From positions 9,883,536 to 9,947,535 of the forward strand of contig CM026393.1 of NCBI GenBank assembly GCA_014843695.1: a DNA stretch of 64,000 bases, in the 5' to 3' direction. The notes under the pieces are model-generated. The model worked only from the letters and a program-made list of their open reading frames with translations. It did no database searches and was not told where the DNA came from. Both the position numbers and the translations under genes were made by a program. The DNA comes from Archivesica marissinica (Eukaryota > Mollusca > Bivalvia > Venerida > Vesicomyidae). Position 1 is the stretch's first letter. Each line of letters starts with the position of its first letter. This document shows, piece by piece, positions 40,481 to 53,825 of this stretch.

Positions 40481-41160
40481 CAGGGTTGGCACATTTTGGA
40501 CAATTGCATTTTGGACAGGGGTTTTGGACAGTCCAAAAGTGTCCTGTCTAGAATTAATAAAAGACACCAAATTGTCCAAAAGTGTCCTAAATGAATTTTT
40601 GGCAAAATGTATTTACTAAATCATATCCTAGTATAAACATAGTAGTTTATATGTTTCTGTAGCAAAATTGATTCTTTGTATATGGAGGGGTTATATGGGA
40701 TTACATTCACACATATAATTCACCATTGTCTTTGTTGTCACAGGACCTATTATACCCACAGTGTATGTGTGAAAACTTCAAATGACTGTGATTGACTCAT
40801 ATTTAAGGTCAATTTCTTTGTTGTCACAGGACCTATTATACTGTGTTGAATATATATTCCTGTGCTGAATAAATATATGATTGTGACACATAAATGACAA
40901 TTGTTTGTTTTCCTTATTATTTATATGAAAGATATTATGAGTAAAAGAGAATGGCATTTGGTGTTTATTAACAACACACACACCTAATACCTTAATATTA
41001 TATAATAAATTGTAAAATGCATTACCACAAACACATAGTCTTATGATATTAGACAAATAAAGACAATAAAGGACAATAAAGTACGCCTTTTTTAATAAAA
41101 GACACTTTTGGACATGTGTCCTGTACAAAATTAAAAAAGACAGTCTTTTTTCCAACCCTG
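40481..41160. mobile_element. Non-autonomous hAT-like DNA transposon with 8-bp target-site duplication
   Basis: The 680-bp element starts CAGGGTTGGCA and ends TTTCCAACCCTG (inverted repeats CAGGGTTGG). It is flanked by TTGTTACA at 40473-40480 and 41161-41168. CAGGG termini and an 8-bp duplication are typical of hAT elements. Subterminal motifs such as TTTTGGACA and CCAAAAGTGTCCT are repeated in both orientations. CTTTGTTGTCACAGGACCTA occurs twice inside. No transposase remnant is seen. It inserted into an already existing 36-bp array. Confidence 0.88.
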
Positions 41161-44100
41161 TTGTTACACCATGGAAACAGAGATATCTAAGGAGGTTTGT
41201 TACACCATGGAAACAGATATCTAAGGAGGTTTGTTACACCGTGGAAACAGAGATATCTAAGGAGGTTTGTTACACCATGGAAACAGAGATATCTAAGGAG
41301 GTTTGTTACACCATGGAAACAGAGATATCTAAGGAGGTTTGTTACACCATGGAGACAGAGATATCTAAGGAGGTTTGTTACACCATGGAAACAGAGATAT
41401 CTAAGGAGGTTTGTTACACCATGAAAACAGAGATATCTAAGGAGGTTTGTTACACCATGAAAACATAGATATCTAAGGAGGTTTGTTACACCATGAAAAC
41501 AGAGATATCTAAGGAGGTTTGTTACACCATGGAAACAGAGATATCTAAGGAGGTTTGTCACACCATGGAAACAGAGATATCTAAGGAGGTTTGTTACACC
41601 GTGGAAACAGAGATATCTAAAGAGGTTTGTTACACCATGGAAACAGAGATATCCAATGAGGTTTGTTACACCATGGAAACAGAGATATCTAAAGAGGTTT
41701 GTCACACCATGAAAACAGAGATATCTAAGGAGGTTTGTTACACCATGGAAACAGAGATATCTAAGGAGGTTTGTTACACCATGGAAACAGATATCTAAGG
41801 AGGTTTGTTACACCGTGGAAACAGAGATATCTAAGGAGGTTTGTTACACCATGGAAACAGATATCTAAGGAGGTTTGTTACACCGTGGAAACAGAGATAT
41901 CTAAGGAGGTTTGTTACACCATGGAAACAGATATCTAAGGAGGTTTGTTACACCATGGAAACAGAGATATCTAAGGAGGTTTGTTACACAATGGAAACAG
42001 AGATATCTAAGGAGGTTTGTTACACCATGAAAACAGAGATATCTAAGGAGGTTTGTTACACCATGAAAACAGAGATATATAAGGATGTTTGTTACACCAT
42101 GGAAACAGAGATATCTAAGGATGTGTGTTACACCATGGAGACAGAGATATCTAAGGAGGTTTGTTACACCATGAAAACAGAGATATCTAAGGAGGTTTGT
42201 TACACCATGGAAACAGAGATATCTAAGGAGGTTTGTTACACCATGGAAACAGAGATATCTAAGGAGGTTTGTTACACCATGGAAACAGAGATATCTTAGG
42301 AGGTTTGTTACACCATGGAAACAGAGATATCTAAGGAGATTTGTTACACCATGGAAACAGAGATATCTAAGGAGATTTGTTACACCGTGGAAACAGAGAT
42401 ATCTAAGGAGGTTTGTTACACCATGGAAACAGATATCTAAGGAGGTTTGTTACACCATGGAAACAGACATATCTAAGGAGGTTTGTTACACCATGGAAAC
42501 AGATATCTAAGGAGGTTTGTTACACCATGGAAACAGAGATATCTAAGGAGGTTTGTTACACCATGGAAACAGAGATATCTAAGGAGGTTTGTTACACCAT
42601 GGAAACAGAGATATCTAAGGAGGTTTGTTACACCATGGAAACAGAGATATCTAAGGAGGTTTGTTACACCATGGAAACAGAGATATCTAAGGAGGTTTGT
42701 TACACCATGGAAACAGAGATATCTAAGGAGGTTTGTTACACCATGAAAACAGAGATATCTAAGGAGGTTTGTTACACCGTGGAAACAGAGATATCTAAGG
42801 AGGTTTGTTACACCGTGGAAACAGAGATATCTAAGGATGTTTGTTACACCGTGGAAACAGAGATATCTAAGGATGTTTGTTACACCGTGGAAACAGAGAT
42901 ATCTAAGGAGGTTTGTTACACCGTGGAAACAGATATCTAAGGATGTTTGTTACACCGTGGAAACAGAGATATCTAAGGATGTTTGTTACACCGTGGAAAC
43001 AGAGATATCTAAGGATGTTTGTTACTCCGTGGAAACAGAGATATCTAAGGATGTTTGTTACACCATGGAAACAGAGATATCTAAGGAGGTTTGTTACACC
43101 ATGGAAACAGAGATATCTAAGGAGGTTTGTTACAACGTGGAAACAGAGATATCTAAGGAGGTTTGTTACACCATGGAAACAGATATCTATGGAGGTTTGT
43201 TACACCACGGAGACAGAGATATCTAAGGAGGTTTGTTACACCGTGGAAACAGAGATATCTAAGGATGTTTGTTACACCATGGAAACAGAGATATCTAAGG
43301 AGGTTTGTTACACCATGAAAACAGAGATATCTAAGGAGGTTTGTTACACCATGAAAACAGAGATATATAAGGATGTTTGTTACACCATGGAAACAGAGAT
43401 ATCTAAGGATGTGTGTTACACCATGGAGACAGAGATATCTAAGGAGGTTTGTTACACCATGAAAACAGAGATATCTAAGGAGGTTTGTTACACCATGGAA
43501 ACAGAGATATCTAAGGAGGTTTGTTACACCATGGAAACAGAGATATCTAAGGAGGTTTGTTACACCATGGAAACAGAGATATCTAAGGAGGTTTGTTACA
43601 CCATGGAAACAGAGATATCTAAGGAGATTTGTTACACCATGGAAACAGAGATATCTAAGGAGGTTTGTTACACCATGGAAACAGATATCTAAGGATGTTT
43701 GTTACACCATGGAAACAGACATATCTAAGGAGGTTTGTTACACCGTGGAGACAGACATATGTAAGGAGGTTTGTTACACCATGGAAACAGAGATATCTAA
43801 GGAGGTTTGTTACACCATGGAAACAGAGATATCTAAGGAGATTTGTTACACCGTGGAAACAGAGATATCTAAGGAGATTTGTTACACCGTGGAAACAGAG
43901 ATATCTAAGGAGGTTTGTTACACCATGGAAACAGATATCTACGGAGGTTTGTTACACCATGGAAACAGACATATCTAAGGAGGTTTGTTACACCGTGGAG
44001 ACAGACATATCTAAGGAGGTTTGTTACACCGTGGAAACAGAGATATCTAAGGAGGTTTGTTACACCGTGGAAACAGAGATATCTAAGGAGATTTGTTACA

Positions 44101-47100
44101 CCGTGGAAACAGAGATATCTAAGGAGGTTTGTTACACCATGGAAACAGATATCTACGGAGGTTTGTTACACCATGGAAACAGACATATCTAAGGAGGTTT
44201 GTTACACCGTGGAGACAGACATATCTAAGGAGGTTTGTTACACCGTGGAAACAGAGATATCTAAGGAGGTTTGTTACACCGTGGAAACAGAGATATCTAA
44301 GGAGGTTTGTTACACCGTGGAAACAGATATCTAAGGAGGTTTGTTACACCATGGAAACAGAGATATCTAAGGAGGTTTGTTACACCGTGGAACAGAGATA
44401 TCTAAGGATGTTTGTTACACCGTGGAAACAGAGATATCTAAGGATGTTTGTTACACCGTGGAAACAGAGATATCTAAGGAGGTTTGTTACACCGTGGAAA
44501 CAGAGATATCTAAGAAGGTTTGTTACCCCGTGGAAACAGAGATATCTAAGGATCTTTGTTACACCGTGGAAACAGAGATATCTAAGGATCTTTGTTACAC
44601 CATGGAAACAGAGATATCTAAGGAGGTTTGTTACACCGTGGAAACAGAGATATCTAAGGAGGTTTGTTACAACGTGGAAACAGAGATATCTAAGGAGGTT
44701 TGTTACACCATGGAAACAGAGATATCTAAGGAGGTTTGTTACACCATGGAAACAGAGATATCTAAGGAGGTTTGTTACACCATGGAAACAGAGATATCTA
44801 AGGAGATTTGTTACACCATGGAAACAGAGATATCTAAGGAGGTTTGTTACACCATGGAAACAGATATCTAAGGATGTTTGTTACACCATGGAAACAGACA
44901 TATCTAAGGAGGTTTGTTACACCGTGGAGACAGACATATGTAAGGAGGTTTGTTACACCATGGAAACAGAGATATCTAAGGAGGTTTGTTACACCATGGA
45001 AACAGAGATATCTAAGGAGATTTGTTACACCGTGGAAACAGAGATATCTAAGGAGATTTGTTACACCGTGGAAACAGAGATATCTAAGGAGGTTTGTTAC
45101 ACCATGGAAACAGATATCTACGGAGGTTTGTTACACCATGGAAACAGACATATCTAAGGAGGTTTGTTACACCGTGGAGACAGACATATCTAAGGAGGTT
45201 TGTTACACCGTGGAAACAGAGATATCTAAGGAGGTTTGTTACACCGTGGAAACAGAGATATCTAAGGAGATTTGTTACACCGTGGAAACAGAGATATCTA
45301 AGGAGGTTTGTTACACCATGGAAACAGATATCTACGGAGGTTTGTTACACCATGGAAACAGACATATCTAAGGAGGTTTGTTACACCGTGGAGACAGACA
45401 TATCTAAGGAGGTTTGTTACACCGTGGAAACAGAGATATCTAAGGAGGTTTGTTACACCGTGGAAACAGAGATATCTAAGGAGGTTTGTTACACCGTGGA
45501 AACAGATATCTAAGGAGGTTTGTTACACCATGGAAACAGAGATATCTAAGGAGGTTTGTTACACCGTGGAAACAGAGATATCTAAGGATGTTTGTTACAC
45601 CGTGGAAACAGAGATATCTAAGGATGTTTGTTACACCGTGGAAACAGAGATATCTAAGGAGGTTTGTTACACCGTGGAAACAGAGATATCTAAGAAGGTT
45701 TGTTACACCGTGGAAACAGAGATATCTAAGGATCTTTGTTACACCGTGGAAACAGAGATATCTAAGGATCTTTGTTACACCATGGAAACAGAGATATCTA
45801 AGGAGGTTTGTTACACCGTGGAAACAGAGATATCTAAGGAGGTTTGTTACAACGTGGAAACAGAGATATCTAAGGAGGTTTGTTACACCATGGAAACAGA
45901 TATCTAAGGAGGTTTGTTACACCATGGAGACAGAGATATCTAAGGAGGTTTGTTACACCATGGAAACAGAGATATCTAAGGATGTTTGTTACACTGTGGA
46001 AACAGATATCTATGGAGCTTTGTTACACCATGGAAACAGAGATATCTAAGGAGGTTTGTTACACCGTGGAAACAGAGATATCTAAGGAGGTTTGTTACAC
46101 CATGGAAACAGATATCTAAGGAGGTTTGTTACACCATGGAAACAGAGATATCTAAGGAGGTTTGTTACACCATGGAAACAGAGATATCTAAGGAGGTTTG
46201 TTACACCATGGAAACAGAGATATCTAAGGAGGTTTGTTACACCATGGAAACAGAGATATCTAAGGAGGTTTGTTACACCATGGAAACAGAGATATCTAAG
46301 GAGGTTTGTTACACCATGGAAACAGAGATATCTAAGGAGGTTTGTTACACCATGGAAACAGAGATATCTAAGGAGGTTTGTTACACCGTGGAAACAGAGA
46401 TATCTAAGGAGGTTTGTTACACCATGAAAACAGAGATATCTAAGGATGTTTGTTACACCATGGAAACAGATATCTAAGGAGGTTTGTTACACCATGGAAA
46501 CAGAGATATGTAAGGAGGTTTGTTACACCATGGAAACAGAGATATCTAAGGAGGTTTGTTACACCATGGAAACAGAGAGATCTAAGGTTGTTTGTTACAC
46601 CATGGAGACAGAGATATCTAAGGAGGTTTGTTACACCGTGGAAACAGAGATATCTAAGGAGGTTTGTTACACCATGGAAACAGAGATATCTAAGGAGGTT
46701 TGTTACACCATGGAAACAGAGATATCTAAGGAGGTTTGTTACACCATGGAAACAAAGATATCTAAGGAGGTTTGTTACACCATGGAAACAGAGATATTTA
46801 AGGAGGTTTGTTACACCATGGAGACAGAGATATCTAAGGAGGTTTGTTACACCATGGAGACAGAAATATCTAAGGAGGTTTGTTACACCATGGAGACAGA
46901 GATATCTAAGGAGGTTTGTTACACCGTGGAAACAGAGATATCTAAGGAGGTTTGTTACACCATGAAAACAGAGATATCTAAGGAGGTTTGTTACACCATG
47001 GAAACAGAGATATCTAAGGAGATTTGTTACACCATGGAAACAGAGATATCTAAGGAGGTTTGTTACACCATGGAAACAGATATCTAAGGATGTTTGTTAC

Positions 47101-50100
47101 ACCATGGAAACAGACATATCTAAGGAGGTTTGTTACACCGTGGAGACAGACATATGTAAGGAGGTTTGTTACACCATGGAAACAGAGATATCTAAGGAGG
47201 TTTGTTACACCATGGAAACAGAGATATATAAGGTTTGTTACACCATAAAAACAGAGATATCTAAGGATGTTTGTTGCACCATGAAAAGAGATATCTAAGG
47301 AGGTTTGTTACACCATGAAAACAGAGATATCTAAGGAGGTTTGTTACACCATGAAAACATAGATATCTAAGGAGGTTTGTTACACCATGGAAACAGAGAT
47401 ATCTAAGGAGGTTTGTTACACCATGGAAACAGAGATATCTAAGGAGGTTTGTTACACCATGAAAACAGAGATATCTAAGGATGTTTGTTACACTGTGGAA
47501 ACAGAGATATCTAAGGATGTTTGTTACACCATGAAAACAGAGATATCTAAGGATGTTTGTTACACCATGAAAACAGAGATATCTAAGGATGTTTGTTACA
47601 CCATGAAAACAGAGATATCTAAGGATGTTTGTTACACCATGGAAACAGATATCTAAGGAGGTTTGTTACACCATGGAGACAGAGATATCTAAGGAGGTTT
47701 GTTACACCGTGGAAACAGAGATATCTAAGGAGGTTTGTTACACCATGGAGACAGAGATATCTAAGGAGGTTTGTTACACCATGGAAACAGAGATATCTAA
47801 GGAGGTTTGTTACACCATGGAAACAGAGATATCTAAGGAGGTTTGTTACACCATGGAAACAGAGATATCTAAGGAGGTTTGTTACACCATGGAAACAAAG
47901 ATATCTAAGGAGGTTTGTTACACCATGGAAACAGAGATATCTAAGGAGGTTTGTTACACCATGGAGACAGAGATATCTAAGGAGGTTTGTTACACCATGG
48001 AGACAGAGATATCTAAGGAGGTTTGTTACACCATGGAGACAGAGATATCTAAGGAGGTTTGTTACACCGTGGAAACAGAGATATCTAAGGAGGTTTGTTA
48101 CACTGTGGAAACAGAGATATCTAAGGATGTTTGTTACACCATGAAAACAGAGATATCTAAGGATGTTTGTTACACTGTGGAAACAGATATCTAAGGAGGT
48201 TTGTTACACCATGAAAACAGAGATATCTAAGGTTTGTTACACCATGAAAACAGAGATATCTAAGGATGTTTGTTACACCATGAAAACAGAGATATCTAAG
48301 GAGGTTTGTTACACCATGGAAACAGAGATATCTAAGGATGTTTGTTACACTGTGGAAACAGATATCTAAGGATGTTTGTTACACTGTGGAAACAGAGATA
48401 TCTAAGGATGTTTGTTACACCATGAAAACAGAGATATCTAAGGAGGTTTGTTACACCATGGAAACAGATATCTAAGGAGGTTTGTTACACCGTGGAAACA
48501 GAGATATCTAAGGAGGTTTGTTACACCATGAAAACAGAGATATCTAAGGATGTTTGTTACACTGTGGAAACAGATATCTAAGGATGTTTGTTACACCATG
48601 AAAACAGAGATATCTAAGGATGTTTGTTACACCATGAAAACAGATATATCTAAGGATGTTTGTTACACTGTGGAAACAGATATCTAAGGAGGTTTGTTAC
48701 ACCATGAAAACAGAGATATCTAAGGAGGTTTGTTACACCATGAAAACAGAGATATCTAAGGATGTTTGTTACACCATGAAAACAGAGATATCTAAGGAGG
48801 TTTGTTACACCATGGAAACAGAGATATCTAAGGATGTTTGTTACACTGTGGAAACAGAGATATCTAAGGATGTTTGTTACACCATGGAAACAGAGATATC
48901 TAAGGATGTTTGTTACACCATGAAAACAGAGATATCTAAGGAGGTTTGTTACACCATGAAAACAGAGATATTTAAGGAGGTTTGTTACACTGTGGAAATA
49001 GAGATATCTAAGGATGTTTGTTACACTGTGGAAACAGAGATATCTAAGGATGTTTGTTACACCATGGAAACAGACATATCTAAGGAGGTTTGTTACACCG
49101 TGGAGACAGACATATGTAAGGAGGTTTGTTACACCATGGAAACAGAGATATCTAAGGAGGTTTGTTACACCATGGAAACAGAGATATCTAAGGAGATTTG
49201 TTACACCGTGGAAACAGAGATATCTAAGGAGATTTGTTACACCGTGGAAACAGAGATATCTAAGGAGGTTTGTTACACCATGGAAACAGATATCTACGGA
49301 GGTTTGTTACACCATGGAAACAGAGATATCTAAGGAGGTTTGTTACACCGTGGAAACAGAGATATCTAAGGAGGTTTGTTACACCGTGGAAACAGAGATA
49401 TCTAAGGAGGTTTGTTACACCGTGGAAACAGAGATATCTAAGGAGGTTTGTTACACCATGGAAACAGAGATATCTAAGGAGGTTTGTTACACCATGGAAA
49501 CAGAGATATCTAAGGAGGTTTGTTACACCATGGAGACAGAGATATCTAAGGAGGTTTGTTACACCGTGGAAACAGAGATATCTAAGGAGGTTTGTTACAC
49601 CGTGGAAACAGAGATATCTAAGGAGGTTTGTTACACCATGAAAACAGAGATATCTAAGGATGTTTGTTACACCATGGAAACAGATATCTAAGGAGGTTTG
49701 TTACACCATGGAAACAGAGATATCTAAGGAGGTTTGTTACACCATGGAAACAGAGATATCTAAGGAGGTTTGTTACACCATGGAAACAGAGATATCTAAG
49801 GATGTTTGTTACACCATGGAAACAGAGATATCTAAGGAGGTTTGTTACACCGTGGAAACAGAGATATCTAAGGAGGTTTGTTACACCATGGAAACAGAGA
49901 TATCTAAGGAGGTTTGTTACACCATGGAAACAGAGATATCTAAGGAGGTTTGTTACACCATGGAAACAGAGATATCTAAGGAGGTTTGTTACACCATGAA
50001 AACAGAGATATCTAAGGATGTTTGTTACACTGTGGAAACAGATATCTAAGGAGGTTTGTTACACCATGAAAACAGAGATATCTAAGGTTTGTTACACCAT

Positions 50101-50970
50101 GAAAACAGAGATATCTAAGGATGTTTGTTACACCATGAAAACAGAGATATCTAAGGAGGTTTGTTACACCATGGAAACAGAGATATCTAAGGAGGTTTGT
50201 TACACCGTGGAAACAGATATCTAAGGATGTTTGTTACACCGTGGAAACAGAGATATCTAAGGATGTTTGTTACACCATGAAAACAGAGATATCTAAGGAG
50301 GTTTGTTACACCATGGAAACAGATATCTAAGGAGGTTTGTTACACCGTGGAAACAGAGATATCTAAGGAGGTTTGTTACACCATGGAAACAGAGATATCT
50401 AAGGATGTTTGTTACACCGTGGAAACAGATATCTAAGGAGGTTTGTTACACCATGAAAACAGAGATATCTAAGGAGGTTTGTTACACCGTGGAAACAGAA
50501 TACTAAGGAGTTGTTACACGAGATATCTAAGGAGGTTTGTTACACCATGGAAACAGAGATATCTAAGGAGGTTTGTTACACCATGGAAACAGAGATATCT
50601 AAGGAGGTTTGTTACACCATGGAAACAGAGATATCTAAGGAGGTTTGTTACACCATGGAAACAGAGATATCTAAGGAGGTTTGTTACACCCTGAAAACAG
50701 AGATATCTAAGGAGGTTTGTTACACTGTGGAAACAGAGATATCTAAGGATGTTTGTTACACCATGAAAACAGAGATATCTAAGGATGTTTGTTACACCAT
50801 GAACACAGTATTTAAGGAGGTTTGTTACACCATGAAAACAGAGATATCTAAGGAGGTTTGTTACACCATGAAAACAGAGATATCTAAGGAGGTTTGTTAC
50901 ACCATGAAAACAGAGATATCTAAGGATGTTTGTTACACTGTGGAAACAGAGATATCTAAGGAGGTTTCTT
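41161..50970 (+). repeat. 36-bp minisatellite in TRFH intron 2, main part (about 9.8 kb)
   Basis: About 270 units of 36 bp (34-bp variants interspersed) vary at ATGGAAAC/GTGGAAAC/ATGAAAAC and GGAGG/GGATG/GGAGA. Segments recur at a 1179-bp offset, for example 43665-44192 and 44844-45371, so multi-unit blocks have duplicated. Because 36 is divisible by three, frames such as Met-Glu-Thr-Glu-Ile-Ser-Lys stay open until a 34-bp unit shifts them. These frames lie inside the intron and are not genes. The array ends in damaged units near 50495-50530 and 50805. Confidence 0.96.
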
Positions 50971-51047
50971 GACCTGACTGGCAATTACATTTGATTTACA
51001 TGTTGAAGACTGATCTATAGATAAAAAACCAAGATTTGATTTAGTTA

Positions 51048-51465
51048 GGAACGTTTGGATGACTGGCTTATAGATATAACTTACATTTAGGAATGTGGGG
51101 ATGAAGGGCTTATAAATATAACTTACATTTAGGAATGTGGGGAAGAAGGGCTTATAGATATAACTTACATTTAGGAATGTGGGGATGAAGGGCTTATAGA
51201 TATAACTTACATTTAGGAATGTGGGGAAGAAGGGCTTATAGATATAACTTACATTTAGGAATGTGGGGATGAAGGGCTTATAGATATAACTTACATTGAG
51301 GAACATGTGGATGAAGGGCTTGTAGATACAACTTACATTGAGGAACGTGTGGACGAAGGGCTTATAGATACAACTTACATTGAAGAACATGTGGATGAAG
51401 GGCTTGTAGATACAACTTACATTGAGGAACATGTGGATGAAGGGCTTGTAGATACAACTGGCATA
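51048..51465. repeat. 42-bp minisatellite in TRFH intron 2, about 10 copies
   Basis: Units contain GGGCTTATAGATATAACTTA and CATTTAGGAATGTGGGGA. The last four or so units form a variant group with TTGTAGATACAACTTACATT and GAGGAACATGTGGA. Confidence 0.93.
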
Positions 51466-51843
51466 TAAATAGTAGCCACAGAATGTAATTGAAAACAACT
51501 TGTTGATTCATACAAATATTGTTCTATACATGTATACTTGAAATAGAAAACCTACAACATGCAGACCACAGCAGAAGAAATTCATTGAATTTTCTGCTTA
51601 ATCTTGATTTAACAGACAGAACACAAGTAATGATTGAAGGTTTCGTTTCTATCGGCATTTAACACAAATAACTTTTTTAAATAATCAAATTCAAATAAAT
51701 TTGACCATACACCATATACTTGTGGCTTTCCAGTATTACGTGGTGGAAGAAGACCACTAGGTGGCCCTCCATGCATTGTAAACTAGTTTAATTTTAAATT
51801 GACGTACATTGTATCATATTTTATATGTATGTTTGGCTTCCAG
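51466..51843. other. Unique 3' part of TRFH intron 2
   Basis: AT-rich sequence leads to the acceptor TTTGGCTTCCAG at 51832-51843. No other feature is seen. Confidence 0.6.
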
Positions 51844-51973
51844 ATATGAGAACTCGGATGATGTGACGCCATTAGAAGATCTAAGTCCACATTTCTACAA
51901 TCTAGTCGAGCATCAGATCGATGACAATTTGATACAGGAGGGCAAGGAGTTTTGTAAGCTCATCAAGTGTGAG
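51844..51973 (+). CDS. TERF: TRFH-domain telomere repeat-binding factor, exon 3
   Basis: The 130-nt exon sits between GGCTTCCAG and TGTGAG|GTAATG. Its first base completes the Arg codon of exon 2, and it ends in phase 0. It encodes YENSDDVTPLEDLSPHFYNL, then VEHQIDDNLIQEG and KEFCKLIKCE. ENSDDVTPLE aligns with ENDERITPLE of human TRF1 and DMEAELTPLE of TRF2. The Tyr opening this segment (about residue 76) aligns with the Phe that, from memory, is F142 in TRF1 and F120 in TRF2 at the TRFH peptide-docking site. Residues are about 75-118. Its donor is the seed of the 49-bp array. Confidence 0.88.
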
Positions 51974-52390
51974 GTAATGGTTGATGCATCAGTAACGTAT
52001 AATTGATGTGTTTATATGTGAGGTAATGGTTGATGCATCAGTAACGTATAATTGATGTGTTTATATGTGAGGTAATGGTTGATGCATCAGTAACGTATAA
52101 TTGATGTGTTTATATGTGAGGTAATGGTTGATGCATCAGTAACATATAATTGATGTGTTTATTGTGTGAGGTAATGGTTGATGCATCAGTAACGTATAAT
52201 TGATGTGTTTATATGTGAGGTAATGGTTGATGCATCAGTAACGTATAATTGATGTGTTTATATGTGGGGTAATGGTTGATGCACCAGTAACGTATAATTG
52301 ATGTGTTTATATGTGGGGTAATGGTTGATGCATCAGTAACGTATAATTGATGTGTTTATATGTGAGGTAATGGTTGATGCATCAGTAACG
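51974..52390 (+). repeat. 49-bp minisatellite in TRFH intron 3, part 1
   Basis: The array begins at the exon 3 donor itself. The unit contains GTAATGGTTGATGCATCAGT, AACGTATAATTGATG and TGTTTATATGTGAG, so each unit regenerates TGTGAG|GTAATGG, the exon 3/intron 3 junction. Variants include GTGGGG|GTAATG, GTGATG|TAATG and TTTATTGTGTGAG. Confidence 0.96.
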
Positions 52391-53825
52391 CAGGGCGTTC
52401 ACTAGACTTTGAAACTCAAGAGTCAATGACCCTTGAGGTCAAAATCTCAAGAGTCAAACAGGAATTTTCAAGAGTCAAGCTGGAATTTTCAAGAGTCAAA
52501 TATATGCATGTTGGTACTTTACGTACATGTAATTTTTGTAGGTTCGTGCTACCACTGTTAGCGAAGGGATTTTTCTTTTTAGTATCTCTACACCAAGTAC
52601 AATACAACAGAATCTGATCATCAGTTTGTTTCATTTCCAGCCACTCAAATTCATTAAGCCACTCAGACCTGAATTATTTCTTTCACTTTAGACTTAGGAG
52701 TGTCACAGTCTACTTTATGGCGTTTAGGTGTCCCAGGTTCACTAACACTATCACTCAGCTTACGTTTGCTGGGTGTGCCAATTACGAAGTGACTAAAGCT
52801 TTTCTGAACCATATTTAAGATTTAATTTCTAAAACTGATACTCTTTAATTTTTTATCTCCGATCTGATTGAAAATATAACTAAGAATGATTTAGGAATAT
52901 TCTCCAGAAAATGAAGGAATAATGTAGAAACAATGAAATGATTAATGGGTGGTGCACACAATGAATACCCCATAGAAATCTGTAACAAACAATAGCAAAA
53001 GTCATCATCAAACGGTTCCGGCGTATAATTTCTATATCAGTGGCCCACTATAAGCTTCTCAAATAGCAGACAACTTATTATTGACAATACACGTGTTACA
53101 AAAACATCGTTTTATCTATGCCGATTGTACATTGACAATACACATAATGTCAACACCTACTTAAACTTCTCAGTTCTCATGATTAGCAACACATATGATG
53201 GCAAACAACACAATCGGTAATTGGTTGTTTGCAAAACTTGCTAAAGGTGTTTATTGTGACAATCAATAATAAATGTCTTTTGATAAAAACTAATTTTTAC
53301 AGGAAAAATACCTAGCCGTACAGGTATTAGAGAAACGTTATTAAAGATTTATTTCCCTTTGATACTAAAGTTTGGGTAAGCCTTTTTTCTCAACCACCCA
53401 ACTGAATAATGACATCAACCACGCGTTTTGAACCTAACCCTGGGCGGCGCAAGTGATGAAGGCGCTTTATGCGTGGTTGATACTATATTCTGATCGGCTT
53501 GTTGAGATAAAGATTTTACGTAAAGTTTACCTAGACGCCATTTGTCCGATTGTGAGTCCCTCGTAAATCACGATCGTGTTCATAGCGAAATGCAGCAGAC
53601 TTTTGATGAAAATAACTGCGTTTTATATATGAACGATTACGGTGTTCGACCTCATAGACAGATATATTTTGATAATTACTCCGCTGAGAAAATATTTGAT
53701 GACGCATGGCCGATCAACGCCCCGGGTCAAGTTGACTCTCAGGGCATTTTCACCAAGAGTCAAAAAGCGTCTTTATCAATTTTCGTGCATCAAAACCCGG
53801 GAGCTCGGGTCAAATGAACGCCCTG
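52391..53825 (-). mobile_element. Degenerate hAT-like transposon, copy 1
   Basis: The 1435-bp element starts CAGGGCGTTCACTAG and ends AATGAACGCCCTG. It is flanked by AGTAACG on both sides (7 bp visible; 8 is usual for hAT). On the minus strand an N-terminal transposase fragment is readable. A Lys/Arg-rich leader from a Met near 52812 (MVQKSFSHFVIGTP...) is followed, after a one-base frameshift, by SEWLNEFEWLEMKQTDDQ, then LLYCTWCRDTKKKNPF and STNLQKLHVRK. The CxxC...H pattern resembles the zinc finger of ZNF862/C17orf113-type hAT proteins. The rest of the transposase is missing. The + strand 91-codon frame at 53542-53817 is unrecognised; its downstream copy is broken by a stop. Confidence 0.8.

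Noticed and set aside
39970..50984. Many frames with Glu-Ile-Ser-Lys-Glu-Val-Cys-Tyr or Leu-Arg-Arg-Phe-Val-Thr-Pro repeats
   Set aside because: They are produced by 36-bp units in more than one frame and strand, within an intron. Switching between frames is explained by 34-bp units.
53542..53817. 91-codon + strand gene inside the hAT-like element
   Set aside because: The near-identical copy at 56670-56945 has a stop in the same frame, and no similarity is recognised.
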